Below are positions 1 to 11,406 of a stretch of 64,000 nucleotides of DNA, piece by piece; the first letter of the stretch is position 1, and each line of letters begins with the position of its first letter. Source of the stretch: Tubiluchus corallicola (Eukaryota > Priapulida > Priapulimorpha > Priapulimorphida > Tubiluchidae). The notes under the pieces were generated by a model that had not been told where the DNA came from, did no database searches, and saw nothing but the letters and a program-made list of their open reading frames with translations. The translations under genes were made by a program, and so were the position numbers. The stretch spans positions 36,085 to 100,084 of the forward strand of contig JAQGDQ010000766.1 in the NCBI GenBank assembly GCA_030141605.1. The letters run 5' to 3'.

Positions 1-201
1 TTTAGAATTCGCGAGAGGGCCACGGCGTCCCGTAATTGGTTATTAATAGACAACCACCACGCAGCCTGAACATGATGGAATCGATTGCAAACTGCATGAA
101 ATGTGCCAACAATTTGAGATTAATTTGTACAGCAGGAAGATGTGAGTACTCTGTGGAATAAATAAATAAATAAATAAAATGAAATAGAGGAGTGCATAAT
201 A
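1..201. other. no gene seen; short A/T-rich repeat
   Basis: I see no supportable gene. An AAATA-type simple repeat lies near 158-180. The last two bases (TA, 200-201) are the target-site copy of the MITE that follows. Confidence 0.5.
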
Positions 202-586
202 CAGTCAACCTTGGGTATAAGGGTCACTTCGGAACACCAACACTGGTCCCGATTTTTCGTAACATTTTTCCAATGTAAAAATCTTCGTATATCAGGTAGT
301 CGCACATAATTATGATAGAAGCGAAATTGATCGATTTTTAACCTCAATTTTTCGCAAACTCGGCCATTAAACAGCTCGGTTTCCGCGGTCACATACATCT
401 CGCATCACTGAAGGAGCTTCCTACATATCGTTTGCACTGAATGTGTAGCAATAATCCATAAAATATGGGTGAAAGTACAGGTCTAGGTACACCCTCGGTC
501 AGACTCAACTTGGGCTATAAGGGATATGGGATATGACGGACGATTTTTTTCCGGTCCGCAGTATGTCTTATATCCGAGATGGACTG
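202..586. mobile_element. MITE, Tc1/mariner-pogo type
   Basis: The 385 bp element is bounded by imperfect inverted termini beginning CAGTC (left CAGTCAACCTTGGGTATAAG; right end, reverse complemented, CAGTCCATCTCGGATATAAG) and flanked by TA on both sides (200-201, 587-588). An internal copy of the terminal motif occurs near 500. There is no transposase ORF. The CAGT start and TA target site are typical of pogo/Tigger-like elements; the family assignment is inference. Confidence 0.65.
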
Positions 587-588
587 TA

Positions 589-881
589 CACGAGTCCTTA
601 TTCAAGTTTGGTGTGGTTGATTGCTTGATCATTGTTATGCCTACTGCGCATGCTCAATTACCATTAACATCGTCAACTGAAACTACTGCATGTCCTAGAT
701 TCAACTGACAAAATCTGCAAAAGATGAAAGCATCTGGAAAAAATACGTTTTTGAGATTTAAAGGGCATGTTGTTCAATTTGTGATTATGACCATGGCAAG
801 AGCACCATCTTATTGTCAATCAGTATTACGTTGCTTTTGAGGCAGCTAATACTGCAGGTATTCTGAAGGCATTCATGCAAA
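589..881. other. no gene seen
   Basis: Single-copy-looking AT-rich sequence between the first MITE and the start of the segmental duplication. No ORF, RNA gene or repeat that I can support. Confidence 0.5.
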
Positions 882-1539
882 GCCAAGGAACCAATACATT
901 AAATACAAACAATCCAGTATGGATATCTTTTTTTCAAAAACACAACTCAACTCATCTTGTAAAAATGTTAAAACCAATTTTGATACAATTATAAAAAACT
1001 TTGTACGAAATTTACATTAGACCAGCAAAGATTGAGATACGTTATTCTTTTTAATGAAAACAGCAAAATTTAAATTGCAACAAACTAAATGTTTAAGAAA
1101 AGTAAATTAAAAGCAGTGAGTAGCCTAAGATGTCTGCGGCTTTAAAAAATGGAACGACAGTTGTGCAGCGTCTTAATATTACGCCATCTAGGATATACTG
1201 TATAGTGCTGCCACCTGTCTGCAGTTAAGTAGAGCGTGACAGAATTGTAAGATTGGCTTTGAATAAAGAAGTTGTGTTTCACTCCCTTCAAATGAGAATC
1301 GTTACATCGTCTAATTATAAAATCTTTGTGTCTAAAATCTATCAGTAATTAATAACCATATTATAAGTTGTGTGTTTAACTGTCTAATAAAGTATTTAAA
1401 AAAATGTATTTCTCCCAAATTTGAAGAAAAATCATGCAGATGTTATGCTACATGTGAGGTTACCAATGATTACAAAAATACACATGAACAGTACTATAAA
1501 TAGACAAGTATCACAGTATGTCCTGTTTGACTGCCCACC

Positions 1540-2943
1540 TCAATGGTTTTTCTCTGTAGTACAATGAATCCCTGAATGTCTTGTCAGATGGCCAGTCTGC
1601 GCAAATGCAGCGTCACACTGACTACACTTATATGGTTTTTCTCCAGTGTGAATTCTTAGATGTACATTCCTAGCACTTGAGCGACTAAATGCAGCATGAC
1701 AGTGATTACACTTGTACGGTTTCTCTCCTGTGTGAATTCTAAAGTGTGTTTTGAGACGGCCTGATCTGACAAATGAAGCAATACACTGACTACACTTAAA
1801 TGGTTTTTCTCCAGTGTGAATTATTAAATGTGTTTTAAAGGAGCCTGAGTCGGTAAATGCAGCGTTACACTGACCGCACTTGAAAGGTTTCTCTCCAGTG
1901 TGAATTCTTGAGTGTCTTGTCAGAGTACCAGTGTGAGCAAATGCAGCATTACACTGACTACACTTATATGGTTTTTCTCCAGTGTGAGCTCTCAAATGAC
2001 TTTTCAAATTGTCTGACCGAGCAAAAGCAATGCCACACTGACTGCACTTGAAAGGTTTTTCTCCACTATGAATTCTAAAGTGGTTTTTCAGTTGACCTGA
2101 ATACGTAAAAGCAGCATCACACTGACCACACCTGTAAGATTTTCCTCCAGTGTGAGTTCTTGTATGCTTTTTCAAATTCCTTGCATCAGCACCATGACTA
2201 AACCTACGAGATTTTTCTTGAATGGAAGGAGTTACAATTTCATTGTGTTTAACAGAAAGGTCAGAGCGATCAAGATTAAATGACAGAAGCTCTGGACTTT
2301 TTTCATTCACACTTGCTAAAAGTTCGTCTTCTATTAAATCCTCTTTGCTTTCCTTCACTACATCACAAGAAGCATCCGATTCAGTTTTTAAAAATTCATT
2401 AGCAGTTTTTATATCTTTATCTGTAACTTCATCACACAAACTGTTGCCTTTCCTATTCGTCAAAACACTGAAGTCAGTTTTCAAGTGGACAATGTCAGGT
2501 TGCACCATAATGTCCACTTCACAAATATCAGTGTTTTTCACATCACTATCTACAAGAAAATCATTCTCAGTTTTCACCATCATTTCACCTGTTTGAAAAC
2601 CACACGCTACTCTATTGTATTTGTTGTTGTTTCTTATGTCAACTTTTTCAAAATTACTTTCAGTTTTTACATTGTCTGTTTGCACTTTAACATCAGTGCT
2701 GCCCTCTACAAAGTTAACTAAAATATCAGGTTCAATTTTCACACGTCCAGGTACATTGTCTGTTTGCACTTTAACATCAGTGCTGCCCTCTACAAAGTTA
2801 ACTAAAATATCAGGTTCAATTTTCACACGTCCAGGTACATTGTCTGTTTGCACTTTAACATCAGTGCTGCCCTCTACAAAGTTAACTAAAATATCAGGTT
2901 CAATTTTCACACATCCAGGTACTCTTTGTGCAGTCTCATCCAT
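1540..2943 (-). CDS. ZNF-A, C2H2 zinc-finger protein with SUMO-motif tail
   Basis: A 467-residue nuclear DNA-binding protein by family. The ATG at 2943 (MDETAQ) is chosen because the reading frame upstream runs into a splice acceptor (TTTTTTGCAG, exon starting 2982) with no earlier ATG. Residues 1-170 are acidic and carry VKIEPD three times (Lys 13, 41, 69), then VKTES, VKTEND and LKTESD, all matching the SUMO consensus. A conserved acidic motif (KEDLIEDELL) follows. After a half finger lacking its cysteines come seven complete C2H2 fingers with TGEKP linkers. The last linker is frameshifted, giving the ending TTEKNH. The closest relative is ZNF-D in the other arm, which has one copy of the 28-residue unit repeated here and nine fingers. 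The target and function are unknown; regulation of transcription or of transposons is inferred from the family. Confidence 0.9.
   Translation of the reverse strand: MDETAQRVPGCVKIEPDILVNFVEGSTDVKVQTDNVPGRVKIEPDILVNFVEGSTDVKVQTDNVPGRVKIEPDILVNFVEGSTDVKVQTDNVKTESNFEKVDIRNNNKYNRVACGFQTGEMMVKTENDFLVDSDVKNTDICEVDIMVQPDIVHLKTDFSVLTNRKGNSLCDEVTDKDIKTANEFLKTESDASCDVVKESKEDLIEDELLASVNEKSPELLSFNLDRSDLSVKHNEIVTPSIQEKSRRFSHGADARNLKKHTRTHTGGKSYRCGQCDAAFTYSGQLKNHFRIHSGEKPFKCSQCGIAFARSDNLKSHLRAHTGEKPYKCSQCNAAFAHTGTLTRHSRIHTGEKPFKCGQCNAAFTDSGSFKTHLIIHTGEKPFKCSQCIASFVRSGRLKTHFRIHTGEKPYKCNHCHAAFSRSSARNVHLRIHTGEKPYKCSQCDAAFAQTGHLTRHSGIHCTTEKNH
2669..2920 (-). repeat. 84 bp x3 in-frame tandem repeat in ZNF-A
   Basis: Three almost identical 84 bp units, starting at 2669, 2753 and 2837, encode a 28-residue module (VPGRVKIEPD at its start). 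ZNF-D has one unit. The length is a multiple of three, so the frame is kept, and each copy adds one SUMO-consensus lysine. Confidence 0.95.
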
Positions 2944-2981
2944 CTTTGTAGTCACAAGAGGAGAGGCGGTAATGCCAGCTC

Positions 2982-2990
2982 TCTGCAAAA
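2982..2990 (-). promoter_or_regulatory. splice acceptor of the ZNF-A coding exon
   Basis: A T-run followed by GCAG then AGAGCTGGCATT. The same acceptor and exon start are found before ZNF-B (14105/14106) and ZNF-D (25437/25438), and in a diverged form before ZNF-C. The ATG lies 39 bases into the exon, so the upstream exon or exons are non-coding. Confidence 0.75.
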
Positions 2991-3835
2991 AAGCAAATTA
3001 AAAACTTTCCAAACTACTTCAAAACAAATGATGCAACATTAAGCATTAATCACACTAGAATGTGGTAAAAATGGATTTAGGGAGGCCATTTCGAAGCAGA
3101 AAATTGATGCTGCCACAGCAAAAGAGCTACCGAGTTGCAGAAATGCTAAAGTTTGTAAATTCAGCAGAAACAACTGGGAGATCTGCAATCTTCAATCATA
3201 TACAAAGCAGCAACTGTTAAGAATTACTTTGAATTTGGGAGAAATTCTAGAAAACATTTCAATTTCTGTTTAACAATAACTAAAACCTTTAGACCTACAA
3301 AAAATATGAATTCATATGTAACAGCCATGTGATGCATAACTTCTAGTTGACAGACTGATATACACGGTCCGCAACTATATTTAAATCGACATAGAAGCCA
3401 TTGCAGCATATGATGCGATACATACGAGGACATTCTACCTCGTTCATTCAGGTACCGAATTTTCCTTTTGAACGGATGTCCAGGACATTTTTAATGGGTT
3501 AATTTACGTGGTGCCTTTCTTCAGGTTGTCATAAGTTTTGTTTTGGTGTTAGTGGCTAGATTCTACTGACGTTGTATAAAGGATAATAGTTAAATGTAGA
3601 AATGTTAAATATCGGCACCTATTACGTCCCACCAGCACAACTCCGGGGGTAAAAGATTTGCATTGCCATACTTCTCCACTTAGAGGAGCTAATGGACAAA
3701 CCATTCTTTTAGGGATTCTGAACATTGGTGGAGTATTTCTCACACCATTAGTTAGATCAGCAGTAGCGGAGACATCAGACAACAACTACTAATTCACACA
3801 TAACTACTTGTGGTGTGTAAAGACACGTGGTTTGG

Positions 3836-4012
3836 CGACGTACAGCAACAATTTTTCCATATTATCTGCGAGGGCATCATACTCTTCTACTTGTTGCTGT
3901 TATTTACCTTATCTGATTCATCATCACTTTCTTATGGTACATAAGTTGTTAATGGTACATTGTTAGTTTGTATGTTAACATCTATCAGTTCATTTAGAAC
4001 ACCATTTTCAAT
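3836..4012 (-). pseudogene. ZNF N-terminal tail relic (left arm)
   Basis: Inverted copy of the relic at 24386-24590. It encodes a stop-interrupted version of the family N-terminus, with VKIEN-like and DVNIQTNNVP-like stretches resembling residues 10-35 of ZNF-E. It is truncated at its 5' end compared with the right arm. It shows that another zinc-finger gene of this family once lay upstream of the A/D ancestor. Confidence 0.6.
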
Positions 4013-4679
4013 TTCTCTCAGATTTTACATTCTCTCAGATTTGCACAAACTTAAAAGAAAATTGCCACACTCATATGTGACAAAATTTACAATTAGAAGA
4101 AAAATAAAATGTTATATAAACGCCACACTTCAAGATTGGTTATGGAATTTTAGCTGTTAGCATAACGAATTAGCAATTAACAGTATGATAACAATGTGTA
4201 TGTTGTCCTGCAATTAACAGAATAAATCAACACGATCTAAAAGTTACATAAACACTTTATTGAAACAACAATATGGCTATGTACAGATCCAATGGTGCAC
4301 AGCACTAGCTAACTTTCTTAGATAGGCTGCTGATTATGTAGATTAACACAGAGTTCATAGAAAAAATTATTCAGGTAGCTAAAAACTAAATTAAAAAAAC
4401 GATAACTATAATTTAAAAAATAATCAGGGCTGAAGCAGTTCGTAAAAACTCTAGTCTAGCTTAACTCAAGGAGAGCACATGGCGTGGTCAGAATAGTTTA
4501 GCAAATTTCATGTAACTATACCTGTTCTGTTCACTGAACTTAGATGAATTAGGACTACAGTCGTTTATTTTAAGCTGTTACATTTTTACATTAACGCTGT
4601 AATATTATTGCACTTATAGTTTTTACTATAAGGCAGATTCTTTCTTATTAGTTAGCTAAATTTAGTAAAGGTTGCAACA

Positions 4680-4990
4680 ACAATTACAAAATCGGAAGAT
4701 ATACCATTTAAATTGTAGATCAATCACAGGACTAAAAATCTCCATCTTCTTTCATGAAGAAGCGTTCCTAAAATCGCGGCGCTTCGATTTCACGTTGCCG
4801 ACTCCATTTGTCACGACTTGTATAAATAACAGCAAAAAATTTCTGTCTCACCTGCAGTGTAGATTTTGAAGAGTGGTGAAAATATTTAGACTGCCTCAAA
4901 TGTAGGAAATAAATTTAATATAAATAATTAATACTTCAACATATATAAACAGCACGCTGGTATTAGCATTCTTCAACAGCAATAATAATA
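4680..4990 (-). promoter_or_regulatory. putative ZNF-A promoter and first non-coding exon
   Basis: Read on the minus strand, this holds a TATA-like TTTATATATG (4940-4949), a segment ending TGCAG with GTGAGA following like a splice donor, then a block containing GTCGTGACAAATGG and a GAAGATGGAG motif. Homologous blocks lie upstream of ZNF-B (8290-8470), ZNF-C (17790-18030) and ZNF-D (22790-23020), always in gene orientation. Conservation of position and orientation suggests a shared promoter or 5'UTR. No transcription evidence can be seen from sequence. Confidence 0.5.
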
Positions 4991-5068
4991 ATAATAATAA
5001 TAGTAATAACAATAATAATATAAATAATACGATAATAATGATAATATTATTAATAATGATGATGATTA
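4978..5068. repeat. AAT/ATT microsatellite
   Basis: Interrupted (AAT)n/(ATT)n array just upstream of the putative ZNF-A promoter. Equivalent arrays sit upstream of the ZNF-C (17680-17760) and ZNF-D (22690-22770) blocks. Confidence 0.85.
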
Positions 5069-5165
5069 TAGCATCAAGTCATCTTGTGTATTACATTTAT
5101 GGCAAGAAAAAAAAAATCAAATATTGATAATTAGAGAACAGAAAACCTCAACAACTAACAACGAT

Positions 5166-5614
5166 AATTGGGCGTGTTTTATTCAAGATGTAATGAAGTA
5201 AAACAGCCATGCAACCGTAGATGTCCGCCATGTTGGAAATTTTAAAAGTACTTTCTTACCTTTATATACAGGACTGTATTATACCAACCACTCAAACAGT
5301 ATTCTTATAAAAAAGTTACTTACTGTAGCGCTTCACAAACTCACACAACACGAAAAACAGGAATAGTGGTACCTTGTGTTCACACAATATTAAATGAACA
5401 AATTTACACAATAATGAAAATAGCAATACCACTTACTTAGCTCGTACAAGCAAAGGAGACTGTACGTCTCTTGTCCCGTGCTTTTATACCTGGCCTGGCT
5501 TCGGACCGGTCCACTTCAAAACAGAAAAGGTATTTGTAAAGTAGCTCAGCAGTAGGTCTAGCTACATTTCAAGTCTAAGCAGTAAACAACTGTACAGACG
5601 AGTATGCTTGAATA
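5166..5614. other. no gene seen; spacer between duplicated segments
   Basis: This spacer separates the two duplicated pieces of the left arm and has no match in the right arm that I can find. No supportable ORF. Confidence 0.5.
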
Positions 5615-5639
5615 TAATGCTCTCTCTCACTCCCTACCT

Positions 5640-5935
<296 letters not shown>

Positions 5936-6019
5936 TGTATTCTGAATCAGCTCTCTATCTTCATTCTGTATATGTAGATGTACATGTAGGAAAATGTTCT
6001 TTAAGCATTTGTCAATGAA

Positions 6020-6190
6020 ATACTACGACGGGGGCGTGTAGTAATCATGTGCTCAAAGCAGCCGTGTCACGTGACCACAACAAACTCGTTCAAACCTAAC
6101 TACAGCGGGGGCGTGAGAAAATTACTGAAGGCTGTAGTAATCACGTGATCAAAACGGAAACCAAACGTGTCACGTGATCACAACAAAGTT
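6020..6190. promoter_or_regulatory. duplicated E-box / GC-box cluster
   Basis: Two related segments each contain GGGGGCGTG followed by CACGTGA. Three CACGTG palindromes lie near 6068, 6143 and 6171. The cluster is kept in the right arm at 30270-30460. It looks like a promoter or enhancer of bHLH-type targets, but I see no gene adjoining it, so the role is unproven. Confidence 0.4.
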
Positions 6191-6199
6191 CAACTTCAA

Positions 6200-7260
6200 A
6201 ACGGATCAAAACAAACTCAGCTGTTTGATGTAATCAATTCAATCAGACAAAAATTTAAAAACTTCAAGGGGGATATCGGACATGGGCTAATGTCGGACAT
6301 TGAGTTTTGCATTTGCCTAAGACCCATTAAACAACCTGGACGCTGTTTTTTTAATACAGACACATCACATCTTTAGACTGGCATATTCACTATTGTCTTG
6401 TAGTTTGTCTTCTGGCAGCCACATGGTCGTGAACATACAATCTCGCGTAGTGAGTACGTTTATCCCTGACTGTATTTGCTGATAAACAGACCTAATTATA
6501 TACATTAATTATATACAGCATCCTCTTCTGAAGTAGGTTATTTTGTAAGTTACTTCTTCCCTGATGCTTTGATGCCACACTTTGTAAACCACCATATTTG
6601 TTGTTTATTATACAACTCAATGAAGCAATGTCCGACTTTACCCAAAGGCCTAGGCTTATGTCAGACAATTAAATTCTTGTGTCTGACTTTATCCAGAATT
6701 AATTGTTTGTGTTGGTAAAAAACACGTAAATGTAAAATTGTAGAAATAACATGATCTTTATAGTTTTGCAACATTGGGAGGAAAGCGTACAGAGCCTGAT
6801 GAAATTTCAATTAATTATCTACTTGTTTATATCTTGTATCTTGTTGCATTCATTACTGTCAATTACACAGCATCTTCGACCTTGGACCTACCGTGGACCT
6901 TATTTGATTTATCGTTTATTCCAAACATAAAGCTCATATAAACACAATTATAGCATCAATAAAGAACAGTTAGTAACATACACACACAGTACTTACAAAG
7001 TTACACTACTATACAGCATTTACAATTAGGACACGAGCATGGGCTCAAACTCATGATAACTGATTAAATTAAATGCTCGACTATGGCAAGATATGCCAGT
7101 GCTTTAGTGTAAAGGATGTTTATCCAATATTGCCGTACAAACTAAATTATCACTATTTCAAGTTCTCTTTGGAAGACTGAACAGACTTCTTTGTATCACA
7201 TCAAAATACAACAAGTTCAGTTCATGTAGACCTAGCACTGTAGTCGTGAGGATAGGTAAA
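6200..7260. other. no gene seen; duplicated non-coding DNA
   Basis: Matches 29330-30280 inverted. It contains repeated GTC[A/G]GACA motifs (6270-6300, 6620-6700), possibly an old inverted-repeat element, but I could not define clean ends. Confidence 0.4.
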
Positions 7261-7263
7261 CAA

Positions 7264-7371
<108 letters not shown>

Positions 7372-7439
7372 AAGGATATTTTATGCTTAATTTTTTACAT
7401 TGTTGATGTTCATTGATATAATGATTGAAGCCAACGCGA

Positions 7440-7595
7440 AATGTTATTATTATTATTATTCGTAAGCTTGTTTACGTTGTGTGCTTGTGTGTTTATTTAC
7501 TTGTATTTTCGTTGTATATATTTTTAATGTTGTATTAATATGATATGAACGAAAGTTTGAAATAAGAAGTAAATCGAATCAAATCAAATCTTGCA
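7440..7595 (+). mobile_element. possible LINE 3' tail relic
   Basis: The sequence ends with ATGATATGAACGAAAGTT-like text followed by an AATCAAATC-type tail, which is how many non-LTR element 3' ends look. It is present in both arms (28990-29160 inverted). There is no coding sequence, so this is a weak call. Confidence 0.3.
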
Positions 7596-8289
7596 AAAAT
7601 TGTACGCTATTCTGATCTTTTAAATTTATAATGGTAGAAGAATCTTCATATTGCCATACAATAAGAATTACTACAAAATGAATTAAACAGATATTTTTTT
7701 CACATTTGGTGTGCAAAATTGACCAACACTCTATACGTTTCTACCCGGTGGGATTGTATAATGTGAAGTGCACTTGTCATGTTGGACAAACTATAATCAA
7801 TTTTCAAAGAAAAAATTGAAAAGGTTTTTAGTAACTGCAGTGTTTGCACTGTAACCATGTACAGTATTACTTGTGTGAAATCAGCTAACTAAAAAAATTC
7901 AATTATCCACATACAGATATTCTTTTCACTGAGTGCTGTATCAATACTGCACATATAATAGTAAGACTTTAGACCCAGCAAACATCTAGAAAGTTCACTT
8001 GTACCATGTGCATTCCGCTTGTAATAGTAAAAAAGCAATTTTTAGAAAGACATTATGTCAGAAGATTTCAGAGAAAAACTTGCAGATTCAGTACTTTGCA
8101 AATATTGTCTTGAAAACCTGTATGATAATAAAGATAGTCATAATATTAATAATAATAGTAATAACAATAATAATAAAACAACAATGAATGGACGATCATC
8201 ATTAATAAACTATATGCATCATTGTTGATGATGTAGCTAACAGTAAAGTGTTTATGTACGTTGCTACTATTAAGTGTTAACATTAATTT

Positions 8290-8470
8290 ATTAGCTGCAT
8301 TTGTGGCAATCTTGAATCCAGCAACTCTGTAATCAAAACTTAATTTTTATTTTGTTTATTCAATAACAGGGATCGTGAGAAATGCGGGTAGCAGCGCAAA
8401 ATCGAATCGCCGCCATTCTAGAAAATCTTCCTAAGGGGAAGATGGAGTTTTTATTATCGTGGCTGAAAAT
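8290..8470 (+). promoter_or_regulatory. putative ZNF-B promoter / first exon block
   Basis: Homologous to the blocks upstream of ZNF-A, -C and -D (GCATTTGTGGCAATCT, then after an AACAG acceptor-like site GATCGTGAGAAATG, then GGGGAAGATGGAG). If used, the first intron of ZNF-B would be about 5.6 kb, swollen by the LTR, LINE and MITE insertions that follow. Sequence near 9310-9440 downstream of it also matches sequence downstream of the ZNF-A block (4520-4440). Confidence 0.45.
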
Positions 8471-8811
8471 TTAAGACAAGTATTACTGTGATCTGTGGTT
8501 TGTTTACAGTTTATATGGTAAATTTCGTCGATTTTATAAGTTTTTCGCTGTGCTATTTTATTTACACTTGGCCAAGCTATGTAATTAATAATAAGAGTTG
8601 TAAAAAACGCATATGTGCCCGTGCTTTGCAAAACTGTCCATAGTGCGCTAGGCATAAATTTTTAATGATATGCATATTCTTATTCTCCTGTTTATGCTGA
8701 TCATTTTGGTACTAGTTTCAGCTCTCTGCGATGTTTCTGAGCCAATATGTTGACATTAAATTATGTTAGTAGAAATATGAGTGCAATAATATAATACTAT
8801 AATATAATATA

Positions 8812-9150
8812 ATATACGTTTACGTGACCAACTAATTGATGTATACAAATATGTGTATGGAGTTTACAGCTGTGATGATTGTCCTGTTAAATTAGAAGTA
8901 CATCGTACAGCAAGATCAGGTCCTATTCTTCGTAAATCAAGAACTGCACACAAAACTGGTAAATACGACTATTTTCTTGTACGATGCCAGAAATCTGGAA
9001 TAGATTGTCCTGTGATGTGAGAACAGCAACATCTGTAAATTCATTTAAATCAAAATTAGATAGACACTATGAACATCATTCTTTGAAATTTAATTACCGT
9101 GCTAATTGGAACATGCCTATAACAAGGATGCTGGATTACATATTATAGTG
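8812..9150 (+). pseudogene. LINE reverse transcriptase C-terminal relic
   Basis: Frameshifted remnant of the end of a CR1/L2/Jockey-like ORF2. Readable pieces include LIDVYKYVYG in one frame and EIWNRLS, then SVNSFKSKLDRHY in another, matching the usual WNxLP and SVNxFKxxLD ending. No full domain and no upstream RT motifs remain here. Confidence 0.6.
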
Positions 9151-9772
9151 AGAAAACTTGCCGGTGGAGCCACCTAGGTGTTGATGACAATCTATTGTAT
9201 GTGCAATTTGTCGCAATTACAGTCGAAGAACTATTTGTCTCAAAAGTTATATTATAACTACTGGAGATTTACTACTACATAATATAATTAATGCAAAATA
9301 ACAGCTGAAAATAAACTAATTCTAATTTCAGTTTATTTAAGTTTATCTGAGCAAAATATTTGTAGTTACACCAAATTCGCTAAAATATTGTGACCACGCC
9401 ATGCGCTATTGTATTCATTTAAGCTAGACTAGATTTTTATGCACTGTTACTTGCTTCATTATTCTTGACGTCACAGACATTGTTTTTCAAAGAACAACTA
9501 CCTACATTTTGCAAACCTACTACTTTATTTGAAATAATTGCATCTGACAAACATTGAATGTGTGAATGGCTTGTAAATGGTCCACAAGTCGCCATAATTA
9601 AAACTACGTTATGATGCTTCAAACTAGAATGACCCAAAAATTTGGATAAATTTAAATTTTTCGTATTTTATAAAAACAAATGCTAAATATATTAGACTTT
9701 TATATCTTAGTAAGTAAATAAGTATCTTCTTCACCTTTTTACAAGAAAACACAGTGCATGAAACGATAATAT

Positions 9773-10106
9773 TGTAACGGATCCGGGTTACAGCACGGAT
9801 CCATCTCAGGATGTATAGAGCGGCATACAAGTTATGAAATACTTTACAGCAGACGAGAAAAGTTAAAAGAATACGAATGTAAAATAAACTTTAATGCACA
9901 ACCAGGAGCTCCATGACATGTGAACAGATTTTTGTATAAAAATTAGCAAACCTACAGCATTCACCTTTACAGACAGAAAGGCCAGGTTGGAATCCTCAAA
10001 TTACGGCATGCATTCTGTTTTATACAGGTACATTTGCATTACTGGGCTTCTCAACCAATACCCATTACTAACATTAGGGGGTTGGTCATAATCTGCCTTC
10101 GTAACA
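9773..10106. mobile_element. candidate solo LTR
   Basis: A 334 bp unit starting TGTAACGG and ending GTAACA, flanked by ATAT on both sides (9769-9772, 10107-10110). It carries an AATAAA-like signal (AAAATAAACTTTAATGC) in the middle. TG...CA ends with a 4 bp duplication fit a Ty3/gypsy-type LTR. There is no internal coding region. Confidence 0.5.
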
Positions 10107-10798
10107 ATATGATACAATGTAACAACGTTATTTTAATGATTAATTTATCTGAGATATGATAGTAAATTGATTAGTAAAAGGGTGGCAAAGAACTAAAAGT
10201 TATCAAAGTCAACCACCCAGTAAGTGAAGCTGCTATAAGTAATTAATTATGTGAGCAATTATCTTGATGAAATTTTCAGAATTAGATGTGATGAAAGTTT
10301 ACATATGAAGCATTAACTAGTTGCTTAAGCGTACTAAAGGAAGGGTTAGTGTACTAAGATTGAACATATGAAACTTAGGTTTAAATTTTGATATACATAT
10401 CAAGGATATAAAGACATAATAAATACATATAATATTGACATGGTAAACATATACTAACTGAATATGCACATACATATAGCATCGTAGGATGCTCATGCAT
10501 GTACACACACATGAATACATTATTTAAAAAAATACACAGATATCTGTGTATTTTTTTAAATAATGCCATATGTATATATATGTGACACTATTTAAAAAAA
10601 TATACACACACATAGAGATGTGTAGATATTAGGTAGAGAGAAATGCCTTACTTCTCAACTTTCACTTACATGTTGGTACTGCATATAGCACATTTCCAAT
10701 ATGGCATCTAGATAATCATGAGGCCTCTAACTGCTGTGAAATTGCATTATTATAATAGTACTGGTGGCATTCTAATAGCATTCTAATGTTTACATATA

Positions 10799-11197
10799 CA
10801 GTCGACCCTCGTTAAACCGGACCCCATTAGTGTTATATCGGATAAGACGGACGTCATCCGTGGTAAAGGAAACTGACCGATTTCCGACCGAGCTAGAGCG
10901 CTAAACACAACACGGCCTACCAACTCACCATGAGCCATTGACGGGCCGAAGCGGCTCGCGGTACGATTCCCGCCAAAATTGCGTACCCCATCGAAAGCAC
11001 TCGCTAATTTCTTTATCCTCACAGGTTAACTATTTTAATGTAATATACAGTGTAGCATATAGTGCAATGTATATAGGCCTTATTAAGGTGATGATTCCTG
11101 TATAATATAGACCATGTATAGGCATATCGGATGAATTGGACAATCGGCTAAACCAACCTCCCCCCAATTAGTCCGGTTTAACGAGGGTTGACGAGCG
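10799..11197. mobile_element. MITE with empty-site proof, pogo-like
   Basis: A 399 bp element with inverted ends CAGTCGACCCTCGTTAAACC and a near copy at the 3' side, flanked by TA (10797-10798, 11198-11199). The right arm (about 27985-28000) has the uninterrupted site with one TA, so this is a filled/empty site pair and the element inserted after the duplication. Confidence 0.9.
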
Positions 11198-11406
11198 TAT
11201 TATATAAATATATACACATACATACATATACATATAAATAAATATACATGCCTAGCAGGAAAAAACACGAAGTTATTAAGACTAACAGGCGATTGCGGTA
11301 TAGACTTGTAACACAAAGTACAATTTCAGAAGTAGTACTGCAATAATATGTTCAAAAATAGCTTTACTACTATTTCTGTAACAAAATTCATTGTTACTAT
11401 TCACTG

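Larger units (their letters stand above)
882..5165. repeat. segmental duplication, left arm part 1
   Basis: This stretch is the inverted counterpart of 22597-27786. It carries ZNF-A, its 3' flank and its upstream region. By eye the two copies differ by only a few bases per hundred around 3300-3800 (24630-25120 in the other arm). The main length differences are an extra ~450 bp (23095-23540) and an expanded 37 bp minisatellite (23700-24185) in the right arm, and an 84 bp triplication inside ZNF-A in the left arm. Confidence 0.9.
8183..10344. other. left-arm-only segment
   Basis: In the right arm the flanking sequences meet directly at 28378. This 2.16 kb segment therefore was inserted here or lost there. 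It contains the ZNF-B promoter-like block, a LINE C-terminal relic and a solo LTR. Confidence 0.7.

Noticed and set aside
3549-3785. 78-residue frame kept nearly identical in both arms (also 24635-24871)
   Set aside because: The DNA around it is equally conserved, so this reflects the young duplication. The phrase TADLTNGVR recalls Pif1/Helitron helicases, but the match is too short to claim.
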